A DNA stretch of 64,000 bases, taken from assembly GCF_900169505.1 (NCBI RefSeq), contig NZ_LT827021.1, positions 2,635,400-2,699,399 on the forward strand, given 5' to 3'. Below, one piece after another: positions 24,165-31,972 of this stretch (its first letter is position 1; each line of letters opens with the position of its first letter). Under the pieces are notes generated by a model. It was not told where the DNA came from. It made no database searches and saw only the letters and a program-made list of their open reading frames with translations. The position numbers and the translations under genes are program-made. This DNA comes from Arabiibacter massiliensis (GTDB lineage: Bacteria; Actinomycetota; Coriobacteriia; Coriobacteriales; Eggerthellaceae).

Positions 24165-27100
24165 GGAAGGTTCCCCCGTGTTCGGCACGCCGTCGCGGCG
24201 GGCCGTGGTGGGCGCGGGCGCGGCGGTGGCCGCCGGAGCGCTCGTGGGCGGGGGAGGGCTCGCCGCCTACATGGCCGCGACCGACCCCATGGCCGACGCG
24301 CCGCACGGGCGCGGCGACGCAACCGGCGCGTACGCGGCCGACGACGTCATCCTGTCCATGTGCAACAACTGCAACTCGTACTGCACCATCAAGGTGCGCG
24401 TGGCCGACGCGGCCGACGGGGTCGCGGCCAACGAGGGCGCCACCTCGCTCGTGCGCAAGATAGCGGGCAACCCGTACTCGCCGCTCAACTCGCAGCCTTA
24501 CGCGCCGGTTCCCTATGGCACGCGGCCCGAGGAAGCGCTTGCCCCCGGCGACGGCATGGCCCGCGAGTGCCGCGCAACCAACGGCGGCATGATCTGCCTC
24601 AAGGGCCAGTCGGGCATCCAGCTCGCGCACGACAGGTTCCGCATCACGAAGCCGCTGCGCCGCGTGGGCGCGCGCGGCAGCGACGAGTGGGAGACGGTGG
24701 ACTGGGACACCGCACTCGACGAGATCGTGAACGGCTCGCTCGCGCTCGGCACGCCCGGCATCGCCGAGTGGTACGCCTTCGCGCCGAAGAAGCAGGTGGA
24801 GGCCGATGTGGCGCTCGTGGAGTCCGGCGAGATGACCCAGGACGCGTTCGACGCGAAGTGGGCCGACACGCTCATCGACACGAAGCACCCCGACCTGGGC
24901 CCGAAGTCCAACCTGTTCTGCTCGGCGGGCGGCGACCGCATGTTCCTCATCGGCGACCGCCTCACGCAGAACGGCTTCGGCTCCGTCAACAACTTCAACC
25001 ACGGCGGCGTGTGCGGCATGACCGGCGTCATGGCCAACGTGCGCACGCACCCCACCACGAAGCACAAGCGCATGTACGCCGACCTGGACCATTGCGAGTG
25101 CCTCATCATCTGGGGCACCGAGCCCATGACCGCGAACAAGGGGCCGTCGTGGCTGGCCCCGCGTCTGTCCGTGGCGCGCGAACGCGGCATGAAGCTGTAC
25201 GTGGTTGACCCGCGCCAGGGACGCAGCGCGTCGAAGGCCGACGTGTGGCTGCCGGTGATTCCCGGCAAGGACGCGGAGCTGGCCTTCGCCATGATGTCGT
25301 GGATCATCGACAACGGGCGCTACGACGAGGCCTACCTGCGTGCGCCGGGCAAGAAGGCGGCCGCGGCCATCGGCGAGCCCACCTGGTCGGATGCGACGCA
25401 CCTCGTGGCGGTGGATCTGCCGAACGCCCCCGTGGTCACGGCGAAGCTGCTGGGACGTGCGGACGGCGAGGCGCTCAAGGACGACGCGCGGTTCGTGTTC
25501 GTGGAAGGCGAGCTGACGGCTGCCGACGCCGCAGAGGGCCCGGCCGACCTCGAGGTGGACGCCGAGATCGAGATCAAGGGCAAGCCCGCGCGCGTGAGGA
25601 GCGTGTTCTCCCTGCTCAAAGAGCGCGTGGCCGAGCGCACGCTGGACGAGTACGCGGCAGAGGCGGGCATCGACCCCGCCGTGGTGGCGGACGTGGCGCG
25701 CGAGTTCACGAGCCACGGCAAGCGCGCCTGCGTCATGAGCTACCGCGGCCCCGCCATGCACGCCAACGGCTTCGACGCCGTGCGCGCGGCGGGCTACCTC
25801 AACTTCCTCATCGGCAACCACGACTGGAAGGGCGGACACCTGGCGGCGGGCGCGAAGTTCGCCCCGTTCACGGGACGCTACGACCTGAAGACGGTGCCCG
25901 ATGCGCACGCGGGCTGGGGCATCCCCGTCACGCGGCAGAAGGTGGAGTACGAGAAGACCAGCTACTTCAAGCAGGACGGCTATCCCGCGCCGCGCCCGTG
26001 GTACCCGCTGCCGGGCAACCTGTCGCACGAGATCGTGCCTGCGCTGCGTGCCGGCTACGTGTACGACCACCTGGGCGCGCTGTTCATCCACCGCCATTCG
26101 CTCGTGGACTCCACGCCGGGCGGCGATAGGATGGCCGACGTGCTGGGCGATCCGGAGAAGATCAACCTGCTCGTGTCGTTCGACGTGGAGATAGGCGACA
26201 CGTCGCGCTACGCCGACTTCGTGCTGCCCGACAAGATCTACCTCGAGCGGTTCAGCCAGGAGAGCATCTACCCCAACCAGCAGTACCAGCTCATCCAGTT
26301 CGGGCAGCCGGCTGTGCGCGCGTACGAGGGCCCGCGCTCGGTGGAGGACGTGTACCTCGACCTCATGGCGCGCCTCGGCCTGCCGGGTGTGGGCGAGGGC
26401 GCGGTGCCCGTGGGCAAGGACGGCGCCGGCGGTGCGGCGGCGCTCGCGAACGAGTACGACTACTGGCTGAAGATGGCCGCGAACATCGCCTACGCGGGCA
26501 AGGAGCCCGTGCCCGACGCCGACGCCGAGGAGCTCGCGCTGTTCGAGCGCGCCCGGACGCGTGCGCTGGGCGAGGCGTTCGACCTGGCGGCGTGGAAGGC
26601 GGCCGTCACGGAGGAGGAGTGGCCGAAGGTGGTGTACGTGCTCAACCGCGGCGGGCGCTTCGCCTCGGCCGACCCCGCGAAGGGCGACGGCTATGAGGGC
26701 GAGCTCATTAAGACGCGCTACGGCGGGCTGTGCGCGTTCTACGATCCGAAGACCGCCTCGCTCAAGAACGCGCTCACCGGGGAGAACTTCGACGGCCTCG
26801 CGCACCCCGCGCCCGTGGCGCTGGCCGACGGCACGCCGGTGGAGCAGCCGGCCGAGCGCCCGCTCGCGTTCGTGAACTGGAAGGCGCGCACGAACGGCTC
26901 GCACCGCACCATCGCAGCGCCCTGGCTGCGCGAGACGACCACGGAGAACTTCGTGTGGATGCACCCGTCCGACGCCGAGGCGCGCGGGCTGGTCAACGGC
27001 GACGCCGTGGACATCGAGGGGCCTGTGGGTACGATGGCCGGGCACGTGCGCGTGACCGAGGGCATCCGCCCCGGCGTGGTGGGCTCGAGCTACTCGTTCG

Positions 27101-27366
27101 GCCACAAGGGCTACGGCGCGCAAGCGGTCACCATCGACGGCCAGCAGGTGGGACCGGCGCCCGACTACCTGGAAGAGGAGGGCATCCTCGACGGCGACGA
27201 GCCCGGCAAGCAGAAGACGGGCTTCGCCGGCGGCCGCGGCCGGGGCTTCCGCATGAACGAGCTGTTGCCCGACGACGCCGCCGTGACCGGAGGCGGCGGC
27301 CTCTGCGACCCCATCGGCGGCGGCTCCGCCCAATTCGACCTCTGGGTGGAGGTGCGCAAAGCGTAA
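24148..27366 (+). CDS. TtrA-like large molybdopterin oxidoreductase (tetrathionate reductase family)
   Basis: 1072 aa. The Tat signal is PSRRAVVGAGAAVAAG. The [4Fe-4S] site is CNNCNSYC plus the later cysteine in GGMICLKGQ, separated by a long insertion with VRKIAGNPYSPLNSQ, a feature of the large TtrA/ArrA branch. MGD-binding segments include NFNHGGVCGMTGVMANVR, YVVDPRQGRSASKADVWLPVIPGKD and, near the end, SYSFGHKGYGAQA. Length and gene order (B-C-A) support tetrathionate reductase, but arsenate- or selenate-type acceptors cannot be excluded. GGGAGG precedes ATG 24148. Unlike its neighbours, the operon has no divergent LuxR regulator or TorD gene. Confidence 0.83.
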   Translation: MDRQRKEGSPVFGTPSRRAVVGAGAAVAAGALVGGGGLAAYMAATDPMADAPHGRGDATGAYAADDVILSMCNNCNSYCTIKVRVADAADGVAANEGATSLVRKIAGNPYSPLNSQPYAPVPYGTRPEEALAPGDGMARECRATNGGMICLKGQSGIQLAHDRFRITKPLRRVGARGSDEWETVDWDTALDEIVNGSLALGTPGIAEWYAFAPKKQVEADVALVESGEMTQDAFDAKWADTLIDTKHPDLGPKSNLFCSAGGDRMFLIGDRLTQNGFGSVNNFNHGGVCGMTGVMANVRTHPTTKHKRMYADLDHCECLIIWGTEPMTANKGPSWLAPRLSVARERGMKLYVVDPRQGRSASKADVWLPVIPGKDAELAFAMMSWIIDNGRYDEAYLRAPGKKAAAAIGEPTWSDATHLVAVDLPNAPVVTAKLLGRADGEALKDDARFVFVEGELTAADAAEGPADLEVDAEIEIKGKPARVRSVFSLLKERVAERTLDEYAAEAGIDPAVVADVAREFTSHGKRACVMSYRGPAMHANGFDAVRAAGYLNFLIGNHDWKGGHLAAGAKFAPFTGRYDLKTVPDAHAGWGIPVTRQKVEYEKTSYFKQDGYPAPRPWYPLPGNLSHEIVPALRAGYVYDHLGALFIHRHSLVDSTPGGDRMADVLGDPEKINLLVSFDVEIGDTSRYADFVLPDKIYLERFSQESIYPNQQYQLIQFGQPAVRAYEGPRSVEDVYLDLMARLGLPGVGEGAVPVGKDGAGGAAALANEYDYWLKMAANIAYAGKEPVPDADAEELALFERARTRALGEAFDLAAWKAAVTEEEWPKVVYVLNRGGRFASADPAKGDGYEGELIKTRYGGLCAFYDPKTASLKNALTGENFDGLAHPAPVALADGTPVEQPAERPLAFVNWKARTNGSHRTIAAPWLRETTTENFVWMHPSDAEARGLVNGDAVDIEGPVGTMAGHVRVTEGIRPGVVGSSYSFGHKGYGAQAVTIDGQQVGPAPDYLEEEGILDGDEPGKQKTGFAGGRGRGFRMNELLPDDAAVTGGGGLCDPIGGGSAQFDLWVEVRKA

Positions 27367-27377
27367 GAACGCTGTTC

Positions 27378-27421
27378 CCCTTGCGGTTCGAGCCCCCTTT
27401 GGGCTGCTCGAACCGCAAGGG
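27378..27421 (+). terminator. Hairpin after the TtrA-like gene
   Basis: A perfect 16-bp stem CCCTTGCGGTTCGAGC / GCTCGAACCGCAAGGG with a 12-nt loop begins 11 bp after the stop codon. The loop bases can extend the pairing (CCC/GGG). There is no T-run on the plus strand. It is a likely end of the ttr-like transcript. Confidence 0.6.
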
Positions 27422-27449
27422 ACGCCCCCGATGCGATGCCGTCCAGCGG

Positions 27450-27679
27450 CAGTGCAACGAAATTCCCGAAATCTGAGCAAAAATTGCGGTAGATTTCGCC
27501 CAAAGGTCCGATTCGCACCTAAACCCGCCGGTTTCCTCGAGTTGCGCTCGATGATTCTCAAAAGAGCCCCATTCTCACCTGCCCCGATGCAAGAGCGTCG
27601 CGAAGCAGCTCCGCAGAAGCGCTCCACCAATGATTTTTACCGCAATTTTTGCTCAGTTTTCGGGCATTCTGCTGCACTG
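27450..27679. repeat. 230-bp fold-back element with 47-bp inverted ends
   Basis: The left arm 27450-27496 and the right arm 27633-27679 are imperfect inverted copies, sharing an uninterrupted core (CTGAGCAAAAATTGCGGTA on the plus strand of the left arm). The roughly 136-bp interior is unrelated to coding sequence and has two similar short segments, GATTCGCACCT and CATTCTCACCT. It occupies most of the 458-bp gap between the TtrA-like gene and the first XRE gene. No transposase is present, so it may be a non-autonomous element or a structured RNA. Confidence 0.65.
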
Positions 27680-27824
27680 GTCCTCCGAAGCGATCGCCCC
27701 CCCCCCTTCTCTCTCTGCCGGGCCATTGCTCTTACTTCGTGTTTTACACCCTCGCTTTGAAAGATCGTAGTAAAAGTGGAATATATCCTACATACAAATC
27801 AAAGTGCTCTCCTACGATGCGTTC

Positions 27825-28049
27825 ATGGACATCGAGGAGAAAAGAAAGAGGCTCGGGCGCAACATTCAAGTGTGCAGGAAGGGCAATCGCCTCACGCAGG
27901 AGCAGTTCGCGCTTATGGTTGGTATGGATCGAGGCTGCCTTCTCGGCATCGAGGCGGGGAAGTTCAACGTGAGCTTCGATAAGCTGAGCAGGATAGCAGA
28001 GGGCTTGAACGTCACGATGGCGGAGCTGCTCGACGGCGTCGATCGATGA
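27825..28049 (+). CDS. Small XRE-family DNA-binding protein
   Basis: 74 aa, consisting of one HTH_3 domain: RLGRNIQVCRKGNRLTQEQFALMVGMDRGCLLGIEAGKFNVSFDKLSRIAEGLNVTMAELL. The five-helix fold of lambda-type repressors is complete and nothing else is fused. There is no convincing Shine-Dalgarno site before ATG 27825 or the upstream GTG at 27804, so it may be leaderless. TTGAAA and TATATC elements lie about 60 and 35 bp upstream. It is the first of three XRE genes in a stretch with lower GC than the flanks. Target unknown. Confidence 0.72.
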   Translation: MDIEEKRKRLGRNIQVCRKGNRLTQEQFALMVGMDRGCLLGIEAGKFNVSFDKLSRIAEGLNVTMAELLDGVDR

Positions 28050-28100
28050 CCCGGCGTGCTGACACTTGTCCTAGCCTCAATATATAATCATAAAACTTAT

Positions 28101-28440
28101 GGTTTGCAAAATCCCTAAATAGACCGGTTTTGGGGTTTGCAAAATCCCATGAACTGCCAAATTTCAGGTTTGCAAAATCCCTAAAACGACCTACAGGGCG
28201 GGTTGAACCGCGCTTTAATCAGTAAAGACCCGGGTCTGAATGACACCGATACTTCCCATTTCGTGATCGACGCTCGCTGCGGAGGTTGAGAAATATTCAT
28301 CAGGGCATACGACGATCTGCTTGTCTGGAAACAGGAGGATAGCCGAGGACTGCCAGGCTGGTTGTCGTCGATCGCCATAGTTTGCTTGTATTCGTGCAAA
28401 AGGGGACTACAAAGAAACGCTCGGCGGTTTGCAAAATCCC
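28101..28440. repeat. Direct repeats GGTTTGCAAAATCCC, three at 33-bp spacing plus one
   Basis: Exact 15-bp copies start at 28101, 28134, 28167 and 28426. The first three are spaced exactly 33 bp apart, about three helical turns, so a protein bound at each would face the same side. The spacers are unrelated. The gap of 419 bp between two XRE genes has no other feature and no plausible gene. The repeats may be operators for one of the XRE proteins, or iterons of a lost mobile element. Confidence 0.65.
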
Positions 28441-28468
28441 GTCATCTGCTGGAGGTGGAGGCGGGGGC

Positions 28469-28741
28469 TCAGCTCTTCTCGCTTCGCTTTTGTCCGCTGC
28501 GCTTCAAAAGGGTTTCGGCTCCGTCGACTCCTTCGAAGAATTCAACGTACGTCACGCCGAGCGCTTCGACGATGCGATGCAGCACGTCGACGCTGTAGCC
28601 GCGCTCTCCTCGTTCGATGGAGGAGAGCGTACCCCTGCTGGTCCCCGCCATGGCTGCGAGCTTGTCTTGCGTCAATCCGTTCATTGCCCGCAGCTCTTTG
28701 ATGCGCATGCCGATAACCACTCTGTTGTCTGTTTTGACCAT
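28469..28741 (-). CDS. Small XRE-family regulator
   Basis: 90 aa: HTH_3 domain RIKELRAMNGLTQDKLAAMAGTSRGTLSSIERGERGYSVDVLHRIVEALGVTYVEFFEGV, followed by a basic tail. It resembles SinR-type or phage-repressor stand-alone domains. It is divergent from the next XRE gene across a 66-bp gap holding the dyad GTGTAGTACAC, which could be an autoregulatory operator. The fourth GGTTTGCAAAATCCC copy lies 29 bp beyond its stop codon. Confidence 0.78.
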   Translation of the reverse strand: MVKTDNRVVIGMRIKELRAMNGLTQDKLAAMAGTSRGTLSSIERGERGYSVDVLHRIVEALGVTYVEFFEGVDGAETLLKRSGQKRSEKS

Positions 28742-28754
28742 GCCGACAGGCTAC

Positions 28755-28765
28755 GTGTAGTACAC
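28755..28765. promoter_or_regulatory. Dyad GTGTAGTACAC between divergent XRE genes
   Basis: This perfect 11-bp dyad is centred in the short gap between the divergent regulators and overlaps TACACT, a possible -10 element for the rightward gene. It fits an autoregulatory operator for an XRE repressor, but is short enough that chance cannot be excluded. Confidence 0.35.
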
Positions 28766-28807
28766 TAAAATGATGTTCAATATTTGAGTCTTTATGTGGA
28801 GCTAAGC

Positions 28808-29044
28808 ATGGGAGATTTGGAAGATGAAAGGCGTTCTCGCACCTTGAGGGCGTTCGGATTGAATGTTGCCGAGGCTCGTGAGGTTCGCGGTCTGTCTCAG
28901 AGTGATCTATCGAACCTGTCAGGGCTTCCGTTGACGCTTGTTCAGATGATTGAATCGGGGCTCTACGATGCCGAGTTGAGCGTAGCGGAGGATCTTGCTC
29001 ACGCCTTGGACGTTCCTCCTGCAAGGCTGTACAAGGGGCTTTGA
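28808..29044 (+). CDS. Small XRE-like regulator
   Basis: 78 aa. A single helix-turn-helix domain (FGLNVAEAREVRGLSQSDLSNLSGLPLTLVQMIESGLYDAELSVAEDLAHALDVPPARLYKGL) fills the protein. ATG 28808 is preferred because a GGAG lies six bases upstream; a TTG at 28784 would be an alternative. It is the third regulator in the cluster and is divergent from the second. Function unknown. Confidence 0.72.
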   Translation: MGDLEDERRSRTLRAFGLNVAEAREVRGLSQSDLSNLSGLPLTLVQMIESGLYDAELSVAEDLAHALDVPPARLYKGL

Positions 29045-29519
29045 CGTCTTGCCGTAACTGTGGAAATCGTTTGAATCGGCTCACTTTCTCGGAGGTACGG
29101 GGGTTTTCGACTGGCCTATACTGATGCGCCATGCGGTTGTTCTCCCTCACATACGAATGCTATGCCAACCGGCGCCAGCTGCCCTACCGGCTCACCGACG
29201 CGGTGCGCTCGCGCACGCCCGGTTCGGCGGCGCCTGCCGTGTGGAAGGGGAGCTTGTGAGTTCGCAGCACGCCGCCGTGGCGCTGCTCGACACGCCGCTG
29301 TCCTGCATGAGGGTATAGCGGCGCGCTCCTGAGCGCTTCCGCGCCTCATCCGGTGGGCCGTTCGCGGTTCCGCCAACCCCCCCCTGCGCCCCCCCGGGGC
29401 GCGAAATCAGAAAACCTAGCCGACGGCCGTTCGATTGCCGTCTTCGCGGTCTGCGCCGCCTTCGGGCGCTGCGCGGCCGGACGGTCCTCGGCGCTCGCAA
29501 GAAGGAGGCTGACCCCACC
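29045..29519. other. Gene-poor spacer before the MFS gene
   Basis: This 475-bp gap has no gene I can support. A TATACT sits at 29117-29122 just before a 42-codon frame at 29131-29259 (starting MRLFSLTYECYANRRQ), which resembles nothing I recognise and may be a remnant. A run of C residues (29379-29397) and GC-rich sequence follow, ending in a GAAGGAGG ribosome site for the transporter. Confidence 0.35.
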
Positions 29520-31076
29520 TTGAACGAACAGCAACTCGTATCCACCCAGCACAAGGCCACCCGCAAGGAGATCACCATCATCGGCGTGGTGCTGGCCGGC
29601 GCGTTCCTCGCCATCCTCAACCAGACCGTGCTCTCGCCCGCGCTGCCCAAGCTCATGGAGACGTTCTCCATCGCGGCCGGCACGGCGCAGTGGGTGACGT
29701 CCATCTACCTCTTGGTGAACGGCATCATGGTTCCCATCAGCGGATTCCTCATCGACCGTTTCCCCACGCGCAAGCTCTTCTTCGCGTCCATGCTCTCGTT
29801 CATCGCAGGCACGGCGCTCTGCGCGGTGGCTCCCAGCTTCGAGGTGCTCATCGTGGGCCGCGTGCTGCAGGCGGCGGGCGCGGGCGTGCAGCTGCCGCTG
29901 GTGGCCGTGGTGCCCATGCTCATCTTCCCGCCCGAGAAGCGCGGCACGGCCATGGGCATGTCCGGCATCGTGATGAGCTGCGCCCCGGCGGCCGGCCCCG
30001 TGGTGGCCGGCGCGCTCATCGACGCCATGGGCTGGCGCGCCATGTTCGGCTCCATGCTGCCGCTGGCGGTGATCGTGCTGGCAGTGAGCTTCTTTCTGCT
30101 GGCGAACGTGGGCGAGCTCAAGCGCCCGCACCTCGACGTGCCCTCCATCCTGCTGTCCACCGTGGCGTTCGGCGGCCTCCTGTACGGCTTCTCCAGCGCG
30201 AGCACCATGGGGTGGGCGAGCCCGCTGGTCATCGTGCCCATCATCGCGGGCATGGCGGCGCTCGTGTGGTTCGTCCGCCGGCAGCTCTCCATCGACGAGC
30301 CGCTGCTGCAGCTGCGCGTGCTGAAGCGCCCCACCTTCGCGTACTCGGCCATCATCGTGACGGTCATCAACTCGGCGCTGTCCGTGGGCAGCGTCATCCT
30401 GCCCATCTACCTGCAGAACGTGCTGGGACTCACCGCGTTCGAGACCGGCATCCTCATGACGCCGGGCGCGGTGTGCACCATCTTCCTCAGCCCCGTGAGC
30501 GGCATGCTGTTCGACAAGTTCGGGCCGCGCGTCATCGCCGTTGTGGGCCTGACCGGGCTCTTCGGGTCGATGCTGGCGCTCGCGTTCGTGGGTTCCACCA
30601 CGGCCATCTGGTATCTGGTGTGCGCCTACGTCATCCAGTCGTGCGGGCTCACGCTGGCGAACATGCCCATCACCACGTGGGGCCTGAACTCGCTTGAGAA
30701 CAGCCAGATCGCGCACGGCAACGCCATCTCCAACACCGGGCGGCAGGTGGGCGGCGCCATCTCCACGGCGCTCATCGTCACCATTATGACGATGGTGACC
30801 TCGGCCAATGCCGCCGCCGGCCCCGTGCAGTCCACCGCGGCGGGAATCGACGTGGCTTACGGCATCTCGGCCGCCATTGCCGCCGTGGCGCTGGCGCTGG
30901 CCATCCTCAAGGTCCACAATAAGAAGAAGCCGGTGCGCACGGTGGGCGCCTCCACCATCGAGCTCGTGTCCGATACGTCCGGCCTGGCCGACGACGAGAC
31001 GACGACCGGCGCGCAGGGTGCCGTGGCCACTCCCGCGGCCGACGCCTCCGCAACCGCCGCCGGTCGCAACGCATAA
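29520..31076 (+). CDS. MFS multidrug exporter, DHA2 (EmrB/QacA) family
   Basis: 518 aa with about 14 TM helices. Family motifs are LNQTVLSPALPKLMETF (TM1), ISGFLIDRFPTRKLFF (motif A) and GAGVQLPLVAVVPMLIFPPEKRGTAMG (motif B/C region with MSCAPAAGPVVAG). It would export drugs or metabolites using the proton gradient. It starts with TTG at 29520, supported by GAAGGAGG about 11 bases upstream. The CBS protein follows after 14 bp, so they are probably co-transcribed. The C-terminal tail is Ala/Thr-rich. Confidence 0.9.
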   Translation: MNEQQLVSTQHKATRKEITIIGVVLAGAFLAILNQTVLSPALPKLMETFSIAAGTAQWVTSIYLLVNGIMVPISGFLIDRFPTRKLFFASMLSFIAGTALCAVAPSFEVLIVGRVLQAAGAGVQLPLVAVVPMLIFPPEKRGTAMGMSGIVMSCAPAAGPVVAGALIDAMGWRAMFGSMLPLAVIVLAVSFFLLANVGELKRPHLDVPSILLSTVAFGGLLYGFSSASTMGWASPLVIVPIIAGMAALVWFVRRQLSIDEPLLQLRVLKRPTFAYSAIIVTVINSALSVGSVILPIYLQNVLGLTAFETGILMTPGAVCTIFLSPVSGMLFDKFGPRVIAVVGLTGLFGSMLALAFVGSTTAIWYLVCAYVIQSCGLTLANMPITTWGLNSLENSQIAHGNAISNTGRQVGGAISTALIVTIMTMVTSANAAAGPVQSTAAGIDVAYGISAAIAAVALALAILKVHNKKKPVRTVGASTIELVSDTSGLADDETTTGAQGAVATPAADASATAAGRNA

Positions 31077-31090
31077 GGAAAGGAATCGCA

Positions 31091-31576
31091 ATGAAGCGAC
31101 CCATCAAAGACATCATGGAAGACGACGCCTACACGTGCCGCTACGACCAGACGCTGGGCGAGGTGGTGCAGCTGTTCAACGAGCTGGGCACGAGCGGCCT
31201 CACGGTGGTCGACGAGGAGCGCCACGTGGTGGGGTTCATCAGCGACGGCGACATCATGAAGGCCGTCTCCGAGCAGAAGACGCGCTCCATCTTCAGCGGC
31301 TACTCATCGATGCTGCTCTACGACAACGAATCGTTCGAGGACAAGGCCCGCGCCCTGCGCGACCGCAACGTCATGGAGCTGGCCACCACCAAGGTGCTCT
31401 GCGCCACGCCCGACCAGTACATCGGCACCGTGGCCGACGTGCTGGCGAAGAAGCGCTTCAAGAAGGTGCCCGTGGTTGACGAGAGCGGCGTGCTGGTGGG
31501 CGTGGTGCGCCGCGCCACCATCACCAAGTACATCTTCCACGTGCTGTTCGACGACGAGCCGGGCTTCGACGCGTAA
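31091..31576 (+). CDS. CBS-domain pair protein
   Basis: 161 aa consisting of two CBS motifs: IMEDDAYTCRYDQTLGEVVQLFNELGTSGLTVVDEERHVVGFISDGDIMKAV and VLCATPDQYIGTVADVLAKKRFKKVPVVDESGVLVGVVRRATIT. Such stand-alone pairs bind adenine nucleotides and regulate partners. The partner here is unknown; the upstream transporter is the nearest candidate. An AGGAAAGG site precedes the ATG. Confidence 0.88.
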   Translation: MKRPIKDIMEDDAYTCRYDQTLGEVVQLFNELGTSGLTVVDEERHVVGFISDGDIMKAVSEQKTRSIFSGYSSMLLYDNESFEDKARALRDRNVMELATTKVLCATPDQYIGTVADVLAKKRFKKVPVVDESGVLVGVVRRATITKYIFHVLFDDEPGFDA

Positions 31577-31676
31577 GGGCGCGCTATACTGGCGTGATCG
31601 GGCGGCGCGGCTTTCCGGCTGCGCCGCGTTCCTTGTCGGCGAGATCCGGCGGAAGACCGCTTAGCATGCGGTGACT

Positions 31677-31733
31677 GATCTTCGCTCCGAAAGCACGCCT
31701 CGTGCGCTGAGGCGTGGTTTCGGAGCGAAGATC
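31677..31733. repeat. Hairpin repeat, diverged copy 3
   Basis: 25-bp arms at 31677-31701 and 31709-31733 have one mismatch and a 7-nt loop. The inner part, CCGAAA-n-CACGCC, aligns with the 56-nt hairpins at 15731 and 31750, so this appears to be a diverged member. It is 16 bp from the next copy. Confidence 0.6.
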
Positions 31734-31749
31734 GGGGCTGCGAAGGTTG

Positions 31750-31805
31750 ATTGTCGACCGAAACACACGCCACAGGGCTCTGATGCGTGTGTTTCGGTCG
31801 ACAAT
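31750..31805. repeat. 56-nt hairpin repeat, copy 2
   Basis: Perfect 21-bp arms at 31750-31770 and 31785-31805 with a 14-nt loop, the same dimensions as 15731-15786. Arm positions 8, 11 and 15 differ from copy 1 and each change is matched in the opposite arm, so pairing has been conserved. Confidence 0.7.
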
Positions 31806-31972
31806 GCGGCTCGGCGCCGCGCACTTTCCCGTGTCGCGCGGGCGTCGGGGCGAAAACGCGTTGCTGAACATCCTGGCGCGGCCGGCTGCGGCGGGCGGGC
31901 GCTTCCCTACGATAGGCCTGATAACGACAAGGCCCATCGTGGGAGCGCGCGCTCCCGAGGAGGTTGATGCTC

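Larger units (their letters stand above)
31577..31972. other. Gene-free spacer with three stem structures
   Basis: This 396-bp gap has a short CG-rich hairpin after the CBS gene (31598-31625), two tandem inverted repeats (31677-31733 and 31750-31805, given separately) and a GAGGAGG ribosome site before the DmsC-like gene. A TATACT at 31585-31590 could be a promoter. No protein frame in it looks real. Confidence 0.45.

Noticed and set aside
20432..27630. Very long minus-strand open frames across modules 2 and the ttr-like operon
   Set aside because: They oppose genes with full sets of Fe-S and molybdopterin motifs and have no family similarity; they result from high GC.
28181..28399. 72-codon minus-strand frame between XRE genes
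   Set aside because: No ribosome site, no recognisable domain, and overlaps the direct-repeat region.
28101..28440. Possible CRISPR array from evenly spaced repeats
   Set aside because: The repeat is only 15 bp, spacers are 18 bp, only three units are regular, and no cas gene is present.
29192..29376. Small frames in the gap before the MFS gene
   Set aside because: Composition is low-complexity and none has a ribosome site or family similarity.
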